The notes beneath the pieces are model-generated. The model did not search any database. It was given only the letters and a program-made list of their open reading frames with translations, and was not told where the DNA came from. Below are positions 30,215-36,613 of a stretch of DNA of 43,357 nt, in pieces. Position 1 is the first letter of the stretch; each line of letters begins with the position of its first letter. The position numbers and the translations under genes are program-made. Source of the DNA: Candidatus Merdivivens pullistercoris (GTDB lineage: Bacteria > Bacteroidota > Bacteroidia > Bacteroidales > UBA932); the NCBI GenBank assembly GCA_017694935.1, contig JADIME010000002.1, positions 1 through 43,357 on the forward strand, in the 5' to 3' direction.

Positions 30215-30432
30215 AATATGATTATCCGCAAAATTACTCCCATTCTGGGCATGCAGCAATCGGTTGAAGCGATCTGTGTCCTTGACTTCAAAACTTCCCA
30301 AACCTTTCTTGTAAAGCCGGGAACGGGACGACTTAATAGTTGCCTTTGTAATTCATTGTTCCATAAATAGTTATGATAATTCGGCAAAAAATCACAGTTC
30401 CGAGCGAGATCCACCTCGATCCCGTTCGGAAC
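30215..30432. repeat. Intergenic repeat copy B (left half of an inverted pair)
   Basis: The head GATTATCCGCAAAATTAC at 30220-30237 equals that of copy A. CTTGTA at 30308, CTTTGTAATT at 30344 and AAAAAATCAC ending 30395 keep the exact spacing seen in A. The closing hairpin (30397-30406 with 30423-30432, 10 bp with one G-T pair) differs in sequence from that of A. On the minus strand the head reads TTG-N20-TAATTTTG (30259-30229), an outward promoter. Confidence 0.75.
30229..30259 (-). promoter_or_regulatory. Promoter in repeat B facing the BACON-like lipoprotein gene
   Basis: TTG at 30259-30257, a 20-bp spacer and TAATTTTG at 30236-30229 on the minus strand fit the consensus well. The lipoprotein gene starts 79 bases downstream, so the repeat may supply its promoter. 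Confidence 0.55.
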
Positions 30433-30442
30433 ATAAATTTTA

Positions 30443-30621
30443 TGGTATGTCTTTGTTAATTAGCTTACATACAACTATTTGCATATATTGAGGATTAAGT
30501 CGGGACGTTCCCGTATTTGCACAGATTGGAACGGACGGAAGTCAGACAAATCAGGCGACGAACAACAGCAAACAAAATGCAATTCGCCGGGATCAGGGGT
30601 AATCTTGCGGATAATCATATT
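30443..30621. repeat. Intergenic repeat copy C (inverted, right half)
   Basis: On the minus strand it starts with AATATGATTATCCGCAAG (30621 leftward), matching copy B at 22 of 23 bases. It shares with B a 19-bp block (30494-30512; 16 of 19 equal to 30319-30337) and TGACTTC followed by TTCC. It ends in its own hairpin, GTATGT at 30445-30450 with ACATAC at 30467-30472. B and C are tail to tail. Confidence 0.65.
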
Positions 30622-30671
30622 ACAAAATTATTAATATTCAATTTCAAACAGATTAAATCGGCTTTCAGGCC

Positions 30672-30702
30672 TTGTAGTCTGGATTTTGTCCGATTATCTT
30701 TG
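30672..30702 (+). promoter_or_regulatory. Promoter of the pst operon
   Basis: TTG at 30672-30674, a 20-bp spacer and TATCTTTG at 30695-30702 are a near-perfect match. The start of transcription is expected near 30710, about 30 bases before pstS. No clear Pho box was recognised. Confidence 0.75.
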
Positions 30703-30739
30703 CGCCCGCGTAGGCCAAACCTCTGCGCCGAAAACATAA

Positions 30740-31570
30740 ATGAACAAGAAAAAGATTCTTTTTTCCGTTTTCATCGCGTTTTGTATGTATGGGCAGGCAG
30801 ATGCCCAGCGTATCAAGGGCAGCGATACTCTGCTGCCTCTTACACAAGAACTTGCAGAAGAATATATTGAAGAACATCCTTCCCGGGAAGTGATTGTCAC
30901 CGGAGGGGGCACCGGTGTCGGGATAGCTTCGCTTATGGAAAATACTACCGACATGGCGATGGCGTCGCGCCGTATAAAATTCGGCGAGAGGATGAGGTTC
31001 GCGGAAGAGGGGCTGGAAGCCAAGGAGGTCATAGTGGCCTACGATGCGCTTGCGGTGGTCGTGAATCCGTCGAATCCCGTGGACAGCCTGACGAGGGAGC
31101 AGCTGGAAGCCATATTCCGGGGAAAAATAACCAATTGGAAAGAAGTAGGCGGTGACGACATGAAAATCGTAGTGTATTCAAGGGAAACATCTTCCGGGAC
31201 TTATGAGTTTTTCAAGGAAAGCGTGCTGGAAAACAGGAATTACATGGCGAGCATACTTTCCATGCCTGCCACGGGGGCCATAATACAATCGGTCAAACAG
31301 ACCAAAGGGGCGATAGGTTACATAGGACTTGCATATCTCAATCAATATGTCAAGCCGTTGGCTGTCTCGTATGATGGAGGAGAGCATTATGCCATGCCGT
31401 CAGTAGAGACTGCCGCCGATGGTTCTTATCCGATAGTCAGGCCGTTGTATTATTATTACGATTCGACGAAGGAGGCCATTGTCGCGCCGTTCATTTCATA
31501 CGCTTTGTCTCCCAAAGGGCAGATGTCGGTATTGAACCAAGGATTCGTGCCTGTCAATCAAGAGCAATAA
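30740..31570 (+). CDS. pstS: Phosphate-binding protein PstS
   Basis: A 276-residue periplasmic phosphate receptor. A signal peptide covers 1-22. The phosphate-binding loops are visible as KGSDTLLPL at 26-34, TGGGTGVGIASL at 54-65 and the SRETSSGTYEFF loop at 147-158. GAIGYIGLAYL is typical of the second lobe. It lacks a lipobox cysteine at the cleavage site, so it is probably free in the periplasm. First gene of pstSCAB-phoU, 9 bases before pstC. Confidence 0.95.
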   Translation: MNKKKILFSVFIAFCMYGQADAQRIKGSDTLLPLTQELAEEYIEEHPSREVIVTGGGTGVGIASLMENTTDMAMASRRIKFGERMRFAEEGLEAKEVIVAYDALAVVVNPSNPVDSLTREQLEAIFRGKITNWKEVGGDDMKIVVYSRETSSGTYEFFKESVLENRNYMASILSMPATGAIIQSVKQTKGAIGYIGLAYLNQYVKPLAVSYDGGEHYAMPSVETAADGSYPIVRPLYYYYDSTKEAIVAPFISYALSPKGQMSVLNQGFVPVNQEQ

Positions 31571-31579
31571 ATCAAAACC

Positions 31580-32776
31580 ATGAAAAAATTTTTCGAAAAG
31601 GCTGTAAGATGGCTATTGACCGGCAGCGGTTTCATTACAAGCATAGTAATACTGCTGATCATAGGTTTTCTTTTTACGGAAGGGGCGGGCCTTTTCCGCG
31701 AGCATGTAATAGAAGAAGGCTATGTGCTTGCCTTGAACAAGGGCAATCCTGTCAAGGTGATGACGGCGGAAGAGATAAAGGCCGTATTCGATGAGGACAT
31801 GACTGACTGGAGCCAGCTCGGAGGGCCGGATTTGCCGATAGAAATCTTCCGTCTGGAAGATGCGGACAAGTATTTTACTGAACAACAACTCGGAAAACAT
31901 TATGAATTTGCGGATTCCCTTATTTCGGGACTTGTGGCTTCGCGCCCGGGCATGATAGCCTTTATTCCCGAATCGATGGCAGATGCGGATGCGGGCCTGA
32001 GTTTTATCGAAGACAAAACCATCTCTCCAAGGGAAGTGTTCGCCGGGGCGGAATGGTTCCCGACTGCGACCCCCGCGCCTCTTTTCGGAATGTGGCCGTT
32101 GCTTGCCGGAACGTTGTGGGTCAGTCTTTTCGCCATACTTTTCGCCCTGCCTTTCGGTATCAGCATAGCTGTGTATATGGCTGAAGTGGCACCGCCGAAA
32201 ATGCGGGGTTTCCTCAAACCGCTCATAGAACTTTTAAACGGCATACCTTCGGTGGTATATGGCTTTTTCGGGCTTATAGTCATAGTGCCGATACTTCAGC
32301 AAGTATTCGGACTGCCTGTGGGGGAAAGCGGCCTTGCCGGAAGTATCGTGCTGGCGATAATGGCTTTGCCTACGATAGTTACGGTAGCGGAGGATGCCAT
32401 GCGCAATTGTCCCCGTTCATTGCGGGAAGCAAGTCTTGCCTTGGGGGCCACTCACTGGCAGACAATATACAGGGTGGTCATACCCTCTTCAATGTCCGGT
32501 ATAGCTTCTGGCGTAGTGCTCGGAATAGGGCGGGCTGTCGGTGAAACCATGGCCGTCCTGATGGTTACAGGCAATGCGGCAGTGGTTCCCACATCGATAC
32601 TCGAGCCGTTGCGCACCATTCCTGCGACAATAGCGGCTGAACTCGGAGAGGCTCCGGCGGGAGGGGCGCACTATCAATCGTTGTTTTTATTGGGAGTAAT
32701 CCTTTTCTTCATAACATTCATGATAAATCTTTGCGTGGAATTCATTTCCGCCCGTAACAAGGCTAAAAACAGTTGA
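31580..32776 (+). CDS. pstC: Phosphate transporter permease PstC with PstS-like loop
   Basis: A 398-residue inner-membrane permease, about 80-100 residues longer than the E. coli form. Membrane helix 1 is at about 15-35. The permease core begins near 170 and holds the coupling motif EASLALGATHWQTIYRVVIP. Between them is a periplasmic loop of about 130 residues. Residues 49-92 of this loop (LNKGNPVKVMTAEEIKAVF, TDWSQLGGPDLP) line up with PstS 104-148 (VNPSNPVDSLTREQLEAIF, TNWKEVGGDDMK). MIAFIPESM parallels the PstS GAIGYI strand. The loop lacks the PstS phosphate loop, so it probably serves docking, not binding. It ends one base before pstA. Confidence 0.94.
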   Translation: MKKFFEKAVRWLLTGSGFITSIVILLIIGFLFTEGAGLFREHVIEEGYVLALNKGNPVKVMTAEEIKAVFDEDMTDWSQLGGPDLPIEIFRLEDADKYFTEQQLGKHYEFADSLISGLVASRPGMIAFIPESMADADAGLSFIEDKTISPREVFAGAEWFPTATPAPLFGMWPLLAGTLWVSLFAILFALPFGISIAVYMAEVAPPKMRGFLKPLIELLNGIPSVVYGFFGLIVIVPILQQVFGLPVGESGLAGSIVLAIMALPTIVTVAEDAMRNCPRSLREASLALGATHWQTIYRVVIPSSMSGIASGVVLGIGRAVGETMAVLMVTGNAAVVPTSILEPLRTIPATIAAELGEAPAGGAHYQSLFLLGVILFFITFMINLCVEFISARNKAKNS

Positions 32777-32777
32777 T

Positions 32778-33671
32778 ATGGACTCTCTACCTATATACCC
32801 TTCGGGCTATGACAACCGGAAGAGGCGCACACAGGCCGTGGCGTTCGGCGTTTTCAGGATATTCAGCCTTTTTATAGTAATTGTCCTCTTCGCCATTCTC
32901 GGTTTCATTATATATAAAGGAGCCGGGGTGATAAGCTGGGATTTCCTTACAAAAGCCCCTTCTGACGGGATGACTTCAGGCGGAATCTTTCCGGCAATCG
33001 TCGGCACTCTGCTCCTTATGCTCGGAAGCGCGATAGTGGCATTCCCGATAGGCATAATGAGCGGAATCTATATGAATGAATATGCATCCAAAACAGGCTG
33101 GGCGGTAAAGTTCATAAGGCTTATGACCAACAATCTCAGCGGTGTGCCCTCTATCGTCTTCGGTCTTTTCGGAATGGCTCTTTTCGTGAAGTATCTCGGT
33201 TTCGGTGACAGCATCCTTGCCGGTTCACTGACTTTGGGCCTGTTGTCATTGCCTCTTGTGATACGGACTACCGAAGAAGCCTTGAAAGACATTCCCGACG
33301 GCATGCGTGAAGGCAGTCTTGCGTTGGGCGCCACTAAGTTGCAGACTATATGGAAAGTCGTGCTGCCTATGGGGATGCCGCGTATCATCACCGGGCTGAT
33401 ACTTTCGCTCGGCCGCGTGTCGGGGGAGACCGCGCCTATCCTGTTTACGTGTGCAGCATATTTCTTTCCCCAGTTGCCTGCCTCTGTTTTCGACCAATGC
33501 ATGGCGTTGCCGTACCATCTTTATGTGATTTCGACGAGCGGGACCGACATAGAAGCCCAGCAGCCGATTGCGTACGGAACGGCATTGGTGCTGATAGTGA
33601 TTGTATTGGTCATAAATCTTCTGGCGGGCCGGTTCAGGAAATATTTTGAGAATAAACTGAAAATGAAGTAA
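32778..33671 (+). CDS. pstA: Phosphate transporter permease PstA
   Basis: A 297-residue inner-membrane permease with six predicted helices. The binding-protein-dependent permease motif [20 protein letters not shown] is near residue 178, and [18 protein letters not shown] precedes it. It pairs with PstC and is powered by PstB. Short cytoplasmic N-terminus (about 1-25), then the first helix. It sits one base after pstC and 10 before pstB. Confidence 0.95.
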   Translation: MDSLPIYPSGYDNRKRRTQAVAFGVFRIFSLFIVIVLFAILGFIIYKGAGVISWDFLTKAPSDGMTSGGIFPAIVGTLLLMLGSAIVAFPIGIMSGIYMNEYASKTGWAVKFIRLMTNNLSGVPSIVFGLFGMALFVKYLGFGDSILAGSLTLGLLSLPLVIRTTEEALKDIPDGMREGSLALGATKLQTIWKVVLPMGMPRIITGLILSLGRVSGETAPILFTCAAYFFPQLPASVFDQCMALPYHLYVISTSGTDIEAQQPIAYGTALVLIVIVLVINLLAGRFRKYFENKLKMK

Positions 33672-33681
33672 TGACAAGATA

Positions 33682-34434
33682 ATGGAAAAAATCGAAGCCA
33701 GAGACGTTAATTTTTATTACGGGGATTTCCATGCGTTGAAAGGGATTTCAATGGACATACCGCAGAACAAGGTTGTAGCTTTCATCGGGCCTTCCGGATG
33801 CGGCAAGTCTACATTCCTGAGACTTTTCAACCGGATGAACGACCTGGTTTCCGGTTCTCGACTGAAAGGCAGCATAAAGATAGACGGACAGGACATTTAT
33901 GCTCCCGAGGTGGAAGTGGACGAACTGCGCAAGAACATAGGCATGGTCTTCCAGCGTCCGAATCCTTTCCCGAAAAGCATTTTCGACAATATAGCTTACG
34001 GTTTGAGGGTAAATGGCATAAAAGACAAGGACTTTATCCGGCAACGCGTCGAGGAGTCTCTTCGTGGCGCGGCTCTTTGGGATGAAGTCAAAGATAAACT
34101 CAATGCTTCCGCGTACGCATTGTCGGGAGGCCAGCAGCAGAGGCTTTGCATAGCCCGTGCGATGGCTGTGTCTCCTTCGGTGTTGCTCATGGACGAACCG
34201 GCTTCCGCCCTCGACCCTATTTCCACGGCAAAAGTCGAGGAACTGATATGCGAGTTGCGCAATGAGGTCACCATAGTGATTGTCACGCATAACATGCAGC
34301 AGGCTGCCCGGGTGAGCGACAGGACGGCTTTTTTCTACATGGGCGAGATGGTCGAGTATGACGATACGAAAACCATTTTTACAAACCCGCATAAAGAAGC
34401 GACACAAAATTATATTACGGGGCGTTTCGGTTAG
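33682..34434 (+). CDS. pstB: Phosphate transporter ATPase PstB
   Basis: A 250-residue ABC ATPase. Walker A is GPSGCGKST at about 37-45. PstB-specific [17 protein letters not shown] is near 90. The signature is [14 protein letters not shown], Walker B is [13 protein letters not shown] and the switch histidine is in [30 protein letters not shown] is also typical of PstB. Cytosolic; drives import through PstC and PstA. Confidence 0.98.
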   Translation: MEKIEARDVNFYYGDFHALKGISMDIPQNKVVAFIGPSGCGKSTFLRLFNRMNDLVSGSRLKGSIKIDGQDIYAPEVEVDELRKNIGMVFQRPNPFPKSIFDNIAYGLRVNGIKDKDFIRQRVEESLRGAALWDEVKDKLNASAYALSGGQQQRLCIARAMAVSPSVLLMDEPASALDPISTAKVEELICELRNEVTIVIVTHNMQQAARVSDRTAFFYMGEMVEYDDTKTIFTNPHKEATQNYITGRFG

Positions 34435-34468
34435 ACCGCCTTCTGACGGGCGGTTCCGGCTGCCGGAA
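34435..34468 (+). other. Two tandem hairpins between pstB and phoU
   Basis: ACCGCC at 34435-34440 pairs with GGCGGT at 34449-34454. TTCCGG at 34454-34459 then pairs with CCGGAA at 34463-34468 over a 3-nt loop. The pair begins directly after the pstB stop. No T run follows, so it is more likely an mRNA-stability or processing element than a terminator. Confidence 0.5.
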
Positions 34469-34529
34469 AGAGATATGCCTGTGGAATAACGGGTTTGGGA
34501 GGATTTAAAAACAGATAAAAATCAAGAAT

Positions 34530-35222
34530 ATGGTAAAATTCATAGATACAGAATTGAAACTGATCCAAAGCGAAGTCGTCCGCATGTGGACTTTGGTTTA
34601 TGACCAGATAGGCCGTACAAAACAGGCCGTTCTCGGTCTTGACAAGAATATCGCACAGCAGGTCAGTATCAGGGAGAGGCTGGTAGACGCTTTCGAGCTG
34701 AAGATAGACAGCGAAATAGAAGATTTTATCGCCCTTTATACCCCTGTGGCGATAGACTTGCGTTTCGTGCTTGCAATGTTGAAAATAAACAATGATCTCG
34801 AGAGGATAGGCGACTATGCATACAGCATTGCCCGTTTTGTGCGGGAGACGGATGCCGTGGAGCTGGATGCGGAATTAGTGCGCCGGCTCAGATTGGAACA
34901 GATGTTCTCGGTGGTGTTGGAAATGATGTCGGGCCTGAAACAGTCTTTGGAAGAAATGGACCCGGCCCATGCCGTATCGGTTATCGCAATGGATGATACT
35001 CTTGACGAGGTCAAGTCCGCTTCAGACGGCATCCTTGTCGAATATGCAAAAAAAGACTCGGATGCGATACCGTTGCTGATGGGGCTCGGAAGCATATTCC
35101 GCAAACTGGAACGCGCTGGAGACCATCTGACCAATATAGCTGAAGAAATAGTTTTCTTCATAGACGCCAAGGTCATAAAACATAACGACAATGCATTCCC
35201 GGACGGGAACGGTATAAAGTAA
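34530..35222 (+). CDS. phoU: Phosphate transport regulator PhoU
   Basis: A 230-residue all-helical protein with two PhoU repeats (about 10-105 and 115-210). Each has the metal-cluster-type acidic motif: IARFVRETD following ERIGDYAYS in repeat one, and ERAGDHLTNIAEEIVF in repeat two. PhoU restrains the Pst transporter and signals phosphate sufficiency to a histidine kinase; no such kinase is in the window. A 95-base gap with two hairpins separates it from pstB. Confidence 0.94.
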   Translation: MVKFIDTELKLIQSEVVRMWTLVYDQIGRTKQAVLGLDKNIAQQVSIRERLVDAFELKIDSEIEDFIALYTPVAIDLRFVLAMLKINNDLERIGDYAYSIARFVRETDAVELDAELVRRLRLEQMFSVVLEMMSGLKQSLEEMDPAHAVSVIAMDDTLDEVKSASDGILVEYAKKDSDAIPLLMGLGSIFRKLERAGDHLTNIAEEIVFFIDAKVIKHNDNAFPDGNGIK

Positions 35223-35283
35223 CAGGGTTGTAGAGGCTCTTGTTGATGCGGCAATGAGCACCTGGCAGCTATTTCAAACAAGA

Positions 35284-35319
35284 CGGCAACAACAAATTGT
35301 TACCGTATCATCGTTTTTT
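35284..35319 (+). terminator. Terminator of the pst operon
   Basis: CGGcAACAA at 35284-35292 pairs with TTGTTaCCG at 35297-35305 with one mismatch. TTTTTT follows at 35314-35319 after an 8-base gap. It lies 62 bases after phoU. Confidence 0.6.
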
Positions 35320-35334
35320 CCCTATTAATTGTGA

Positions 35335-35365
35335 TTGACGGCAGGTCCCGGACAGGATAATTTTG
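35335..35365 (+). promoter_or_regulatory. Promoter of the hmu operon
   Basis: TTG at 35335-35337, a 20-bp spacer and TAATTTTG at 35358-35365 match the consensus. The start of transcription is expected at about 35372, right at a set of three direct repeats. Confidence 0.75.
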
Positions 35366-35372
35366 CACTCCG

Positions 35373-35413
35373 AAAACAGGGATATGAGAACAGGATATGA
35401 AAACAGGGATATA
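35373..35413 (+). repeat. Three direct repeats at the hmu transcription start
   Basis: AAAACAGGGATATG (35373-35386), AGAACAGGATATG (35387-35399) and AAAACAGGGATATA (35400-35413) follow one another without gaps. They lie between the -7 box and the first start codon at 35436. A binding site for an iron or haem regulator is plausible; the sequence is not a classical Fur box. Confidence 0.7.
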
Positions 35414-35435
35414 ATAATCTTAAAAAAATAAAACG

Positions 35436-35909
35436 ATGAGATTTGACAAATTTTTATTGATGGCAGCAGTGGCTGCCTTTGCAGCGGTGTCCTGCGACAA
35501 GGCAAACAACGGAACGGATCCTTCAGAATCCGTGGCGGGTACTTACAGCGGTTATTCTACGGCGGAGTTCCAATATTCTCCGGACCCGATGGTCAGCGAC
35601 GGCCAGACCCTTACGATAACTTCTACGGGAGAAGGCCTTGTGTCGGTAAGCTATGTTTCCGATACATGGGGCAAGTTTACGGTCAATGACGCCAAGGTTT
35701 CCGAAAGCGGCGATGACTTTTCCATAAAAGGGGAAGGCTCTACATTGATGGGGATGCAGCCGGGTTCGGAACAGGAATATCCATGCACATTCACAGGAAC
35801 GGTAAGCGGTGACAAAACGGATTTTTCATTCGTGTTCGATGTGCCGGGCGTAATGGGGGGACTGAAGATTTCCGTACTTCCGGGTACGGCCCCGTCCACC
35901 GAGAAATAG
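35436..35909 (+). CDS. Calycin-like domain lipoprotein, first gene of the hmu operon
   Basis: A 157-residue lipoprotein with lipobox AAVSC (Cys20). Residues 34-150 form a calycin-like beta-barrel as found in many Bacteroidales lipoproteins: VAGTYSGYSTAEF at the start, TLTITSTGEGLVSVSY, and closing strands CTFTGTVSGDKTDFSFVFD. Calycins bind small hydrophobic ligands. Its place before hmuY suggests a part in capturing haem or a related tetrapyrrole, but this is inference from context. It is 37 bases before hmuY. Confidence 0.7.
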   Translation: MRFDKFLLMAAVAAFAAVSCDKANNGTDPSESVAGTYSGYSTAEFQYSPDPMVSDGQTLTITSTGEGLVSVSYVSDTWGKFTVNDAKVSESGDDFSIKGEGSTLMGMQPGSEQEYPCTFTGTVSGDKTDFSFVFDVPGVMGGLKISVLPGTAPSTEK

Positions 35910-35946
35910 GCGCCTTCATGAAGTCTGTGTCTGGAACAATGGAAAA

Positions 35947-36609
35947 ATGAACAAAACCATATTGTTTTTAGTGATGGGGGCGGCCGTGATGTCGCTCCCT
36001 TCATGTAACGGAATGTTCGGATGGATATACGACCACCCGTCCGCCACTGTCGATTTCGGGTTCATAAATATGGACAAGGCTACAGGGAAGGGAACGGTGT
36101 ATATAGATGCCACGTCCTATACTAAATGGACATACATAGATTTTCAGTCGGCGACGATAGACACTACGGTGTTGGCGGCGGACGGCAGCGAAGAAGGGGA
36201 GGTGCTGTCATGGGATTTGGCGATACACCGCTATGACACAAAGACCAACGGCGGTACGGTGATGGAGACCGGATTTGACGGACTGGACGCTCTCGCGGCC
36301 TCGGGAAAACTTCCCGACGGAGAATGGGTGCCGGATACATGGACGGACAGTACGGTCATGGTGGACGTATCCGGCATGATGGACGGCAATATCGTTTACG
36401 CCCCGTCGTTTTACAATGCCGAATTGTCCAAGTGGCTTGATGTCGATACATCCACCATGCCTCCGATATATACATTGTCGGGGAAGGTTTACATACTCAA
36501 GACATCGGACGGGAGGATGGCGGCGATCAGGCTGTCCAACTATATGAATGAAAGCAAAGTGAAAGGCTTTATGACACTGGACTATATTTACCCTCTCCAA
36601 TTAAAGTGA
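35947..36609 (+). CDS. hmuY: HmuY-family haem-binding lipoprotein
   Basis: A 220-residue lipoprotein (lipobox LPSC, Cys20) of the HmuY family. It shows the hallmark WDLAIHRYDTKTNGG at 89-103 and the closing VYILKTSDGRMAAIRLSNY at 181-199. HmuY proteins sit on the outer surface, take haem from host proteins and pass it to HmuR. In Porphyromonas gingivalis two His residues hold the iron. In this protein the matching stretches offer methionines instead (Met144-Met145 in SGMMDGN, Met171 in STMPPIY), as reported for some Bacteroides and Tannerella homologues. Four bases separate it from hmuR. Confidence 0.88.
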   Translation: MNKTILFLVMGAAVMSLPSCNGMFGWIYDHPSATVDFGFINMDKATGKGTVYIDATSYTKWTYIDFQSATIDTTVLAADGSEEGEVLSWDLAIHRYDTKTNGGTVMETGFDGLDALAASGKLPDGEWVPDTWTDSTVMVDVSGMMDGNIVYAPSFYNAELSKWLDVDTSTMPPIYTLSGKVYILKTSDGRMAAIRLSNYMNESKVKGFMTLDYIYPLQLK

Positions 36610-36613
36610 AAAA

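Noticed and set aside
30660..30740. Pho box before pstS
   Set aside because: No repeated CTGTCAT-like direct repeats are visible. The region holds only the -33 and -7 boxes.
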